DNA from: Siderastrea radians
Taxonomy: Eukaryota > Cnidaria > Anthozoa > Scleractinia > Rhizangiidae
DNA length: 64,000 bases
Reading direction: 5' to 3'
Assembly: GCA_964017195.1 (NCBI GenBank)
Contig: OZ024889.1
Span: forward strand, 60,659,858 to 60,723,857
Of this stretch, positions 22,895-34,400 are shown one piece after another (positions within the stretch are counted from its first letter, which is position 1; every line of letters starts with the position of its first letter). The notes beneath the pieces are model-generated. The model did not search any database. It was not told where the DNA came from and saw nothing but the letters and a program-made list of their open reading frames with translations. The position numbers were made by a program, and so were the translations under genes.

Positions 22895-24420
22895 TGCAGC
22901 GAAAAAGGGGAAAACTCTTTCTATAAAGAAAGTGGCCAGTTATCATCCTCTCACAGACTTCCAGTTTGGCTTAATTTCGCTCTTGTGAGGTTGCAGTTAT
23001 GAACCTCTCGGACTGTATACTCGCCATTAGGGACCGTGGCCTTCTTAGTGGACTTCTCTTAATTGAACTAAAAAAGGCCTTTGATCTGGTCAATCATAGC
23101 AGCCTGTTGTTTAAACTCAGCGTATATGGTTGTTCTCCATCCGCACTTAAGTGGTTTAACTCGTATCTTACTGGCCGCTCCCAGAAAACGTCATTTAGAG
23201 GGGCTTTGTCCGATTCACTTCCTATGTCTGTCGGAATCCCTCAGGGGAGCATACTTGGACCTCTATTCTTTCTTGTTTTCATAAATGACCTCCCACTTTA
23301 TTTATCCTCTACTTTTGACACTAACCTTACTATGTTTGCCGATGATACTACCATTCTTACATCTGGATCCACTGTGCAGGAAGTTGAGCTTCGACTAAAT
23401 CTGCTTGCTTCCGATGTCTCATCCTGGGCACATCTCAACCGCGTGGCCCTAAATGCTTCCAAAACTAAATTTATGCTGATTACTTCTCCCCAAAAGCTAA
23501 GATTCCTATCTTCTCAATCACTTGATGTAGCAGTCAATAACACCATTGTGGACCAAGTCCTCGAGGCTAAAGTTCTCGGCGTGACATTTGACCACCATCT
23601 CTCGTGGGAGCAGCATGTTGATAGTCTGTGTTGTAAACTGAACAGCCGTCTCTCGCTTTTGCGCAGAATTAGCTCCTTCCTTACACAAGAAGGCTCCCTG
23701 CATTATTACAATGCTTGTGTTCACAGTCAGCTTGTTTATTGTTCTAGCGCCTGGGGCACCTGCTCCCAGACACTACTCCTTCGTCTCCTTCGCGTGCAGA
23801 AACATGCTGTTCGTATAATTCTTGGCGCTGACTTTTCTACACCTTCTGTTGCCCTTTTTTCTAAACTTCAATGGATCCCAGTAAATGAAATGATAAAATG
23901 TAGGAAACTGCAGCTCCTCTTTGTCTTAAACAGAAGTTCTCCTTTCTATCCACTACACGGACTACTCGTATAACTAGAGGCACTACTTCTCATAATTTAG
24001 TTATCCCCCAGCCTAGAACAAATTTGGGTAAGCGCACCTTCTCGTATTCCGCCACTGTTCTCTTTAATGCCCTTGAGGTTGATTTAAAGATACTTGCTGC
24101 GCACCCCATTGCCTCGCCTAGTGCTTTGTCTTCCTTTTCGTTTTCGCTAAAGCATAAACTTCGTGGCCTTTTCTTGCAAAACCTCAATACTGTCTCCCAT
24201 CTTGAGGAGCTTTGTTGCCATGAATGCCGCTTTCTTCTTAAATGCCGCTGTTTTTTTTAGTATGTGCCAGTACTTCATGTTTCTTAGCTTATTACTTCTC
24301 TTACTTATAGTTTAGTTTAGATTATCTGTTATTTTGTAATTTTTAATGTTTATTTTGAGGGCCATTTGTTAGAAAACTGTAAAAGGTTAATATGTTCACC
24401 CTCGTTTGTATTGTATTTTA
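22895..24420 (+). mobile_element. 5'-truncated non-LTR retrotransposon (CR1/L2-like LINE)
   Basis: The fragment spans reverse transcriptase motifs through the C-terminal tail. It begins inside the RT (DFQFG at about 22960, followed at once by a frame break), covers the main ORF 22999-23973, shifts frame near 23960-24020 and resumes as LGKRTFSYSATVLFNALEVD to 24260. A T-rich 3' end with TATTG-type repeats follows. The endonuclease and first ORF are missing. It is on the plus strand, with no clear target duplication. Confidence 0.8.
22999..23973 (+). pseudogene. Reverse transcriptase domain fragment of the LINE
   Basis: 324-codon ORF. Motif A reads LIELKKAFDLVNH at residues 21-33, so the usual catalytic Asp is Glu (E23). 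Motif B is GIPQGSILGP (79-88) and motif C is FADDT (113-117). The thumb-like region contains LGVTFDHHLSWEQHV and the C terminus runs to HGLLV before a frame break. The ATG at 22999 is internal to the ancestral protein and not a true start. Frame breaks at both ends and the altered motif A indicate a dead copy. Confidence 0.85.
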
Positions 24421-24560
24421 TTGTTCAACTGCATTCAGTAGAGTACAAATAACACCCAAAACGAGTACAAATATCCCACGGTATTTGTACTCCAGAAGAC
24501 CGGTTTGACAGGTTTTCTACAAATGCCACGTCAGGCTTTAGGCTTACAAGGTGAACGATG

Positions 24561-24957
24561 AAAAAATGGCCGAAACGGTCGTTTTCCGGAAGAAAACAAT
24601 GAATGCTTACCAAATTTTGAGGTTTTTAACGAAAACGAGATCCCAGAGACAAGCAATGACCTAGACGACAGTGAAATTTCTTTATTTATTGAAGAAAATC
24701 GAAACGTATTAAAATACAACAGAAAATACAAAAACTGACCTCAAGTCCGTTAAAGAAACAAGGGCCATTGAAGAAATTCCAGCCGAGGAAATTAACAATC
24801 TTTTATGTCATTTGTTTGTCAAAGTCAGGAAACGGAACCCATCTTTCCTCAGGAGCTGTCTTCAACAAACGCATAATTGTTGTCGGTCAGAAATCTCCAC
24901 CGCTATCTCTTCCAAAACGACCCGTGGCTAGTGATTCGGACGAAGATGACTGAGCTT
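24561..24957 (+). pseudogene. Degenerate Crypton-like (DUF3504/tyrosine-recombinase family) protein fragment
   Basis: Several frames must be strung together: ATGGCCGAAACGGTC at the start, an acidic SNDLDDSEISLFIEENRN piece, then in another frame NTKTDLKSVKETRAIEEIPA followed by INNLLCHLFVKVRKRN, and finally an acidic end RPVASDSDEDD before TGA. The ...EIPAEE.NNLL..F...VRK pattern matches, from memory, the N-terminal part of Crypton-derived KIAA1958/ZMYM-like proteins that are frequent in coral genomes. The catalytic recombinase domain is absent. Flanking sequence to about 25472 may belong to the same deleted element. Confidence 0.5.
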
Positions 24958-25332
24958 GAAGTGCTGTTTATCTTTGTTTGACTTGACTTTCGAGTTCTGT
25001 TTGTTCTGTCGAGTTCTTTCTTTTCGTAGTTTTACTCGGTGACCAAGAACATTGTTGTTTATCTAACTGTAAACCCGAAAATAATTTAGTTTTGCCTTGT
25101 TCCATCTTTGTTTTCCTTGCAAGTTTGAAATAAAATCCCGACGCTTCGCTCGATTGACAGGTTTGACAAGTTTTCGTTTTTGACCAATCAACAACAACCT
25201 CACGTCAAGCGCGCGAAACCTGACGCCGCTGGCGCGCTCACTCGCTGCTCAGAAGTCACGTTAGTTTGTCACGCAACTCAGACAGTTTATAAACCACTTT
25301 TCCATTTTGTAGCTAAGTTGAATAATAAATCC

Positions 25333-25472
25333 CTTATTAGACGGTTGAGTGTGTAGTATCGTGGGATATTTTTACTCGTCTCTTGTATTTTGACTCGCCC
25401 TACGGGCTCGCCAAAATACGGCGCGACTCGTAAAAATATCCCACGATACTACACACTAAACCGTCTAATAAG
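25333..25472. repeat. 140-nt near-perfect palindrome (foldback)
   Basis: CTTATTAGACGGTT at the left is matched by AA(A)CCGTCTAATAAG at the right. The arms continue inward through GTGTGTAGTATCGTGGG and 'atatttttactcg' to a centre at 'gccctacgggc'. The arms are almost identical over more than 50 bp. Related words (acaaatatcccacg) at 24465-24480 suggest it is one end of a larger element spanning 24440-25472. Confidence 0.75.
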
Positions 25473-25518
25473 ATATATGTATTGTATTGTATTGTAAAGA
25501 ACAAAGGAGACTAATGTC

Positions 25519-25650
25519 GCGCATGCGCACAATTCTATTTGAAATGCCTTGAATTTCATTCGAAAAGCGGGAAAAGAGGAGATGGCGGCGGTCGTGCTGA
25601 CAGCTTGATTTCATTGAATGTTTATCCTGTGTTCTGGGGCAAAGGACGCC
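25519..25650 (+). promoter_or_regulatory. Promoter-like region with NRF1-type palindrome and possible noncoding first exon
   Basis: GCGCATGCGC (25519-25528) is the consensus NRF1-type palindrome typical of animal housekeeping promoters. A YY1-like GAGATGGCGGCGG follows at 25581. It starts a nine-codon ORF including stop (MAAVVLTA), which may be a uORF. A strong donor (GCC/gtaaga) ends a putative exon at 25650. No downstream coding exons were recognised, so the gene is unidentified. Confidence 0.4.
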
Positions 25651-25659
25651 GTAAGAATG

Positions 25660-27280
25660 TTTAGTCGTTGAATAACTTTCAAATTTAGGTCATCATCTCA
25701 GCTTTTCCGTCAAGATAATTCATCGTGAGGAAAATCGCAGCAAGGGATTGCAAATCTGAGAAATGAGACGAGTCAGAAAAGGCGACGGTGAATTGACGTT
25801 AAAAAAACGGAACATATGGCCGAGGCAAAAGTAAAAATCGATACGATAAAGGAATTATATGGTTTTTGCTGCTTAAGCGAAAATATTGTGCCCAGACGCA
25901 AGCAGTTAACAGCGCAACTGCAATAGAAAAGCTCAATTTTATTCCAAACAAATATTTTGCTTCAAGTATCCGAGACTTTTGTCGTGGATTTTGGTACACG
26001 AAATCCCTTTTGCTGGTAACAGTGTATTAATTAAGGAAGCGACTTTTCAAGAAAAGATATTGATAAAAGTGGCAGGGCTCAACAGGGGGTCGTCAAGGTG
26101 TCTATCACTGTCAACGACATACGATGAAAATTACGCTACGGTCGCACCTCAGTCTACTTTGCTTCGTTCATTCATTTGGCTACTTTGATTTCTAAAAACT
26201 CCAGCCCTGAAACAGTATGAAATATCGATTCTTATCAGGGGTTTTTTAATTGTATTGCCACGATTTGTAAAAAGGAAACCCAACAAGATGACGCGCCAGC
26301 AGAAAACTGGGAAAAAAATAACTCGAATCTTGTCGCCAGATAGGTGTTGTTTGGGCTATATATCCTACAATAGGGCTTGGTACAGCGATCGCTTCCAACC
26401 GAGAATAGAATAATAAGGTAAGAATAAGTTAGGCTAAACAGTGTTAACTTTAAAGTGGCAAGGCGTGCGGAAAGGAACGGGGAAAGCGAGGCTACAAGAA
26501 CATCAAAATAAGTTCCGTGAGATGAAAGAAACAAGGACAAGAGCTGCAGCTGTTATCAATAAAAGCACGCGGAATTAGTTATAATACTGAAGAAAACTAC
26601 CCAATTAGTGATGTTCTAGGAACTGTTTAAAGTTTATTAAGGAACAATACATAGAAATTTCACCTCCATGTCTTTTACACAGTCCTATTCATAATGTGTC
26701 GAAATTGCTCTTTACATGTTAAGCTTAAAGTACATTGTGAGTTGCATTATTTTTAATGATTGTACACTGTGTTTAATACTAAACAAGATTCATATAAATA
26801 CATTTCCAATTAGAAAAGTTTAATTCCAGACATAAAATGTACACATAGCATCTACTAAAAATAGAAAATATCATGTTTGAAAAGCAGCACACACAGATCT
26901 AGAAAGAACAAATAAATTATTTGTCCTACTCTTTACTTTTCTTGACTTTTATAAGGAACATAATTAAAAAATTATTTGCCTTTAAAACCCAGCAAAATGA
27001 CCAGTAACAGTTCTTTTGTGTTTAATTTACACTGTAAAATTTACCTGTGCTTGAAGTAATGAAACATTTGGTTCTCTTTTATTTAAAAAAAATACACATA
27101 ACCTATCTAGAAGATCACTAAAATTGTAGAAAAGCCACTCTTTCTTTTCTTACCTAAAATACTAATAACTATATTATTTTGTAACATGAACTCTCAGTAT
27201 GAAAAAGAATACATGCACATGATTTTGGTTTGTCTTTCTTGGGAATATGTCTGAATTCACACAAAGACCAACAACTCCAA
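25660..27280. other. Intergenic or intronic stretch, no gene recognised
   Basis: A/T-rich sequence with only short unsupported ORFs on both strands. It could be intron of the transcript that may start near 25520. Confidence 0.4.
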
Positions 27281-27281
27281 G

Positions 27282-27325
27282 CTGGCTTGATAGCTCAGTT
27301 GGTAACAGTGGCGCACTGCTATCAT
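27282..27325 (+). repeat. tRNA-like 5' fragment interrupted by a SINE
   Basis: The sequence GGCTTGATAGCTCAGTTGG followed by 'taacagtggcgcactg' is a tRNA D-arm/anticodon-arm start with an A box. It breaks off at (AAATA)n where the next SINE begins. Confidence 0.5.
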
Positions 27326-27623
27326 AAATAAATAAGTAAATAAATAAACACTTTATTTCAGTAGGGTGCATAATTACAGTCAAACTGTAGTCTCCCTTAT
27401 GGCCCTACGAAACGTCCAGGTCGAATTGGAATTTGGAAATGTTGGTTTTTATGGAGGGAGGAAAACCGGAGCTACCCGGAGTACCCGGAGAAAACCCTCG
27501 GAGCAAGGACGAGAACCAACAACAAACTCAACCCACATAAATTATGACACCGGGACCGGGAATCAAACCCGGGCCACACTGGTGGAAGGCGAGTGCTCTC
27601 ACCACTGCGCCATCCCTGCTCCC
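27318..27623 (-). mobile_element. tRNA-derived SINE (Gly TCC-like head) with CTCCGG core
   Basis: On the minus strand the element starts GGAGCAGGGATGGCGCAGTG, has an anticodon loop CTTCCAC (TCC) and B box GGTTTGATTCC. A core with GTTTTCTCCGGGTACTCCGG and CGGTTTTCCTCC follows, a motif widespread in marine-invertebrate SINEs. It ends in a T/A-rich (TTTA)n tail at 27320-27352. It is inserted into another tRNA-like repeat. Confidence 0.75.
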
Positions 27624-28124
27624 CCATTGGGTTGACATGTATATCCCAACCAAGCCTGTATTTTTTCAGACTTTTTTTGCAGTTGCCTAAGTTGCACACA
27701 CAGCTGCCATGGTCTTCCATTTCATTAAACTCCTAATCTGCTAAAATGAAAACCTAGAGTATGTGGGACCAGTTAGGGACTCATCAGTTTTCTAAAGGAG
27801 CAGGGGGAGGGTAATGAAATGTTATGGACCCAAAATCAATTTTTACCCCTCAGAGGACTGGTTGTTTTGGATGACCATAAGACAAGGCAAGTTCCTTTAT
27901 TTCCTTTAACAAACTTAGGAGGACAACAAGGACAAAGTTACAAGTTACAAATTAAAGTTAAGAGTTGCCAAGTTTTACTTGCCATTTCTAACCACTTGCA
28001 ATGTATTTTGTGGAGTCAGCTTCTTGAAAACTTACTGACAAGACAACAAACTATGTGAAAATCCTTTGGTTCACAAACGTTTTCTAAGAATATAAATCAA
28101 CAGCCCAAACATAAGCTGATGAAC

Positions 28125-29600
28125 TTATATTCAAGGTTACTGGGTGTTAGTCTTCTTTAAAATCTCCTCCTGAAAGAAAAGGTTTCAAGACTGGTAAGAC
28201 TGATGGAAAACTATGATAGGTGCTAACTGTGTACATAACCTAAGGCTTCCTGTTGCCATTAAAATTAGACTCCTTTATTTAAAATTTTAAAGGGTAGCTC
28301 TTTCATTTACTATCAATAGGAGCCCTTATAGTGTTCGAACATAATTATGCATCGTAATTGTCCAATCAGGATAAAGCAAGACTTTCCTGGGATAAAGCTA
28401 TTAATATTAATCGATTCATAAGTGAGGTGCGATGTAACGGTCGAGTTGCTTTTTGATGCTTCATGTTGTGTGTGAGCGTGTGAATTTAGATACTGCTTTT
28501 TAGATGCTCGCAGACCAGTTCATTTAGAACTAATACCAGGATTCTACTGCCCTGAATAAAATTATACAACATAACCACCTTTCTGTCAAAAAACTAAGGT
28601 AGTTTTAGATTATGCAAGGCAAAAATTGACGGGAAAAACACTTTACTGGTGACAAACACAAATGAAATCATACAAAACTGAGTTAATTCCAACAAGGAAT
28701 CCTTTGGTGTAAATAAGGCAACAAGAGGCCCATTGGCTAATGAGACAAGACTCTTGCTTTACAAATTTTAACGGCCAAAAAGTCAATGTTTGTAAACATC
28801 AAATGTTCTCTTTATGTCCTTTAAATTCTTCAAGCAAAATTATTTTGCATTTCCCCTTTCACAAATGGACTTTTGGGTCGTTATGAAAAGACTTAAACAG
28901 TCCATCGGATGACTACAGAATGAAAAACTTCTAAATGAAGATCAAACGGAAAACCGAGCGGGGTCCTTGTAAATTTTATTAGCTGAAAGTGTGAACTGAA
29001 ATGGTATTGTACAAGTTTATTTTAATGTTATTTTAGCTGAGATAATTCCCGTTTGCCTGCATTGTTAATCAACTAGTGATTAACTGCAGGTCTTCTAAAG
29101 TAGTTTCATGGTTTTATGCACCTCTTTGACTCTGAGATTACTTGACCGCTGAGTGACCGCCACGGCCCCTTCAAACAAGGAAAGTTCACTGATCGATTGA
29201 TGTGTAGCAAAAGCTAACAAAAACTTGCAAGCGAACACTAATTTTTAAAATTGTGAGTATGATAGCTTACCTGCTTCGGTAAAAACGGCAGCTGTAAGAC
29301 TTCGAATATCCCTGTCCTCTCAGTCTTTGAATCCCTCCTGATTTTATTATGACATCTAATCTTGTCTCCCTCACTTCATGGAACCGTATATTTTCTTGCG
29401 GTGTGAAGGAAAAATTTTCCTGCTCACAAATGCAAAAGCCCGTGCTAAACACTCGTTTTCCGCTTTAAAATACCTTAAACCAATTTCTTTACGCCACCGA
29501 GAAGTTAGAAAAACGTCTGGAATTGCCATATGTACCAAAAAGGTTAAGAATAAGTGATCAAGCAATGAAAACTACGTCTTTTACTCAGACCGCCATCTTT
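28125..29600 (-). other. Possible transcript divergent from COPE
   Basis: Opposite and about 190 bp from the COPE start, a minus-strand ATGGCGGTC (near 29588) lies in a promoter-like setting. A strong donor (CGAAGCAG/gtaagc) closes a first exon at 29271. A plausible last exon begins after ccttttcttttcag-like sequence at 28169 and reaches a stop within 11 codons (EEILKKTNTQ, or GDFKED in another phase). Frames across the junction do not settle a protein. It may be a small gene or a lncRNA from a shared bidirectional promoter. Confidence 0.3.
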
Positions 29601-29786
29601 GTTTATTTCGCTGGGTACTAGGAAAAGTCTCCTTTGTTATTGTTATTGTAAAGTCATCGCGCACAATAATTCACTATCCCCACTCTCCCCTCACCGGCGC
29701 CCCCTTTCGACCATTCCCATGATTCAACAAATTACTCTTACACGGACAGTCCTGGGGACGAGTTCTCTTCGAGCAAGAAAAGCAAC

Positions 29787-31408
29787 ATGGCGGCCAGTGG
29801 TGACGTGGATGAACTCTTCGAAATCAGGAATTCCTTCTATATTGGCAATTACCAGTTCTGTATAAATGAGGCTCAGAAGTTACATGTAAGTTCTGCATCA
29901 CTTGGTGATGTTTTGGTTGTTTCTGTTGAATACTGCTGGAGTTTAAATTGTCAAGTTTATGTCTCCTTCAAAATGACTTTGATTTCTCCGAATTGCTTCT
30001 AGCCTTCTTCGAGAGAATTAGCCATTGAAAAGGATGTTTACATGTACAGAGCTTATACAGCACAGGTTAGTTACATTTGGTTTTATTGAAGCCATTATAC
30101 TTTACAATTCTGCGAGGTGATGTACATGTACCGTTTTGGCTGCCTTTTTAGAGTAATTCAGGCTGGGTTCAATCAATGTGTATTTGCCCCATGATTCTGG
30201 GATGTTCAAGTAGTACAGTTATTATAATAGAGAAAAGGACCTCTCAACAAACCTCTTGGCCTTACTAGAGGTTGCTTTCCAAGGAAACTAACTCAAGTGT
30301 ACCAATCGAAATCATCAACGGGGCATGTGTTGATCACTTAACATTCATTTACAGCGGTTGTCCTTTGTTAAGCTTACTTCAGTTTGAACTTTATGTATCC
30401 AAATAGCTGTAGCCTGGTTCAAATGTTGTGTTTCTGCTGTGTCAAATTACATTCAAGTTATTAAGTTTTACACTTTTGAATTTGGCATCATGTTGCACTG
30501 GTAGAATCGAATCAAATGTCTAATTTCTGTTGTCTCAGATCAAATAAGCACATTGCAGTAATGTATAAACAGCAGGGCTAAAAATTGGCAGTTGCATGGT
30601 CACCAATGACGATTTAAAACTTACCAGGGCTACAAAAAGCTGAGGTTTGATCGCCTAATCTGCGACTACGATACAAACAAGTTGCAATGTACTACGAAGT
30701 ATGAAGTTAAAGTAAAATAAAATTTACCGGTAACTCTGCATGTAAGTTCACCAACTTTTAAGTTCTGAAGGGTTAAATGACCGATCCATGTGACTCCTGA
30801 CTTTCCCAGAGTTCTTTGCACCTTGTTTTGAAATTTGTAAATTTGGCTGTAGAAATAACAAAATGTGGAGATTCCACTCTGATTTTAAGCTGCTGCTGTC
30901 AAAAAGAGCAGGAAATAAGGAAGATGTCCTGAAACATATTAATAAACTACGAGAAGACCAAAAGACGGGAATTTTAGAGCAGGTCTACAGTACATGTAGT
31001 TCTCTGTAATAATGCGATGTTTTCTTCCATTTGCAAAGAGGCTACAGCCACGGGGCATTGTGTGAAGGGAGTGTGTTTGTTTTTAAGTTTTCATTAAATG
31101 CAGCGTGGTGTTTATTCAAATAGTAAAACACTGCATTTTTTGTTATCCTTATGGAAACTGAGGGTCACCTTGTTTTGGCCTGGGCCGCTTAGGATTCAAG
31201 GAAACTGGCCCGACTGAGCACAAGGCACTGGACTTAATTGTGAGAGCACATGAAAATTAAACCTGCTACACAAATGCAGCAATGTGTAAAATTTTGGCTG
31301 AAAAAGTTTGGCTGTGACATGGCAGAAATGTGATGTTTGAACTGGTCTTAACCTTACATTACAAAGGAAGCATCCCAGCCATCATCATCATCGTCATCAT
31401 CATCATCG

Positions 31409-31452
<44 letters not shown>

Positions 31453-34400
31453 TAATCAACTTTACTAATTTTGTGAGGGCACTTTAATAATTAGATCTTG
31501 TTTCTTTTCATCATAACTCAAGTATGGTAATTCAAACAAAGTGATAGACAATGCTCAGTTCAATTCTTTTGTTTCATGTTGAACAAAGAGCAATAAGAAA
31601 TAATTATATTTTGCTTCAGTTGGTTGAGCTTTTAGAAAACAGTTATTAGCTTATTCTTGTATTAAGTCCTTGGGTCAAAAACTAAACATATTGAAACAAC
31701 CAGTATGCTTGCCAAAACAGGGCAGATTTATAAGAATTTGGATTTCAAAGGCAAATCATCCCTTACATCCCTCTCACTTTCTTCGTTTGATTAAGAGCAG
31801 AGCAAGAGCCATCAGGGCTAGGCATCTGAATTGTAAATTCATTGCTTTAATCACTTGGCTTTATTTCCTCTGCAAGTAAGGCCAAATCATGCATTATTCA
31901 CTTTAGGGTAAAATGTTTTTATTGCAAATTCCATTAAGGGTAAGCACAGGGTTGTTCTAGATGAGGTGTCATCATCTTCTCCTCCAGAAGTTCAGCCAGT
32001 GCGAACGCTTGCTGATTATCACCAGAATCCAAGCAAGAGGTACATTGCATGTCTGTAGATTTCTTTATTGAACTCTTTCTTGAATTTACGTAAATGTACA
32101 GTTGATTAAACGGACTAAATGGAGTGATTGTTTTGCCATGTACATATAATCTGGGGCAATACTATCCAGTGTGATGCAATACGATATGATACAACATGAT
32201 ACCATAATTTCCATGTACTTATCTTGTAACATCTAGGGGTTCAAGAATTCAAAGTCACATACATTTGTATAGCATAGACAACTCCTGGATTAGAACTAAC
32301 TTAAAAAATGCATTTTTGCTGAAAAAATTGTTTATTTTCACCATTTATTCTATTCATCCAATTTGAGGGTCACCAGGCAAAAAGTTGTCTTACATGTGGC
32401 GGCATGCCTGAGAACTACAATTCATAGGAAGGTAGAGATGACCAAGAAATTCATAGCCTAGTTGTAGGGAACCAATGCAGTTTCTTGTGCTGGGCCATCT
32501 ATATCAGCTGTAGTAAATACTAAAGGGATGCATGTACATTGTAACCGATGACAGAAATTAAGAACGATTCAGTGGTTATAAATTGTGGATTTTGTTGTTG
32601 TCATTGTTTTGATTTGTTTTGTTTTGATTTATTCTTTTCCTGATAATTAAATGATTGTACTTTCATCCAATTTAGGGATTCTATTTTGAAGTCAATAGAA
32701 AAGAAATTGAACTCCAGTGACCTCAATGATTATGATCTTCTAATGGCAGCTTCAATCTACTTTAATGAACAGGTTTGTACAGTATAAATCAACTTTGCTT
32801 AATTGTGTAGTTGGTCAGTATCTTATCTTGATTTTTATGTCACTGACCCATTTCACATACAATAATTTTACCTGCATGTCTCAGTTAGGATGTGGAGGAT
32901 TGATAAAACCTATTAAAGGTCTGGTCTCAATAGGCAGATCAAATATTTCTCATTTACTAAATGCAGCCCAAAAGTGTCAACATTGGTGGTAGATAATTGC
33001 TGCAATAAAATTATATAAGATTCATATTATATTATAAAATTATATTTATTGTTTAGAATGTAAAAAAATTGTCCAATTATGCCAAAATTAATGTTAATGG
33101 GGCTGCGACCAAAAACTGGCGTTCCTCAAACCTCAATCTTTTTTTGTCAGCCATTCTTACATGTACAGTTGTATTGCTTATTTTTGCTTGCCAAGGGTAT
33201 GTGAAGTCCATCCACACCTACATGTACATATATGTGTGATCTGGTGTTTGCCTGAAAGCAAACAATTACATGTATTTTGATTAGTGTTTGCTTTGTAGAA
33301 TATTATTTTTAGTTAGTTCTTTGTTAAATATTTGGTTTGGCCTGGAATACTTTTTCCAGTCTAGTGTGGCTAGGCCCTAAGGCTTTTTGTTCAGGTACGT
33401 ACAGGTGTAAATGGGTGGCATTTATGATCAGCATATGTAAACAGCATTATTTAAGTATGTGAATTATTGTTAAAATAATGTTTTATTAAAAAAAACTGGC
33501 TGCATGTACAGGATACATGTATGTGTTGGGGGAAGGAGACCTTGTATCTCAATAGCATCCCACCTACAAATAACAATGTAGTACATGAACACTTCTAGTC
33601 ACTTCATTTTTATTTTAAACTTGAAGTGGGTTTCTGAATGTGTGTAATGATAAAGATAGAAGAACATTTGTACTGGTACATGTACTGTAATGTACCCATT
33701 ATGTTGCTTCTATCTATTGTCACATTTGAGGGTATGTCCTAATCTTTTAATGCAGGTTTTTTTAATTGTTTTATTATTATTAATTAACCAGAATTATGAG
33801 TCTGCATTGCGATGTCTCCATCAGTCTGAGTCTCTTGAGTGGTAAGCTACCATTTTAAAGTTTCTCAAGTACACCGATTATTTCATATATTCACTCTCAA
33901 TCACTGATCAGAAGTATTACTATACACTGTAATACCATTGTGTCTTGCTTTTGATGATCAGTTTTGGAAATGTAACAATTGCAGTCTCAGGTATGTTAAA
34001 AATATGTTTCTTTTCCTAACCTGCAGCTCAGCTTTGTCCATTCATATCTATATCAGCATGGACAGAATAGACCTGGCAAAGTGAGTTAAAGATTGCTTTA
34101 AAATCTCTGAAATTCATTTTAACAAACTATGTCATTACTGCTCAAGCTAACTGTTGTACGTTCAATATCTCCTTTCCTTAGGAAGGAACTGAAAAGGATG
34201 CAGGTATGTTTTTCTTTTTTTTTTAAATAAATTCAATTGTGAAAACATAATTTGCAAAATTTTTAAGTACTTAGCAGTGTATCATATGTACATGTATTGA
34301 CTAGTGTACCTGAATTAAAAGACTGACTACAGCTGTAGGTAATGCTGATAGTCTCCAGAGGTACAAAGGAGTGGGCACATGAATAAGCAAGTGAAGTGCT

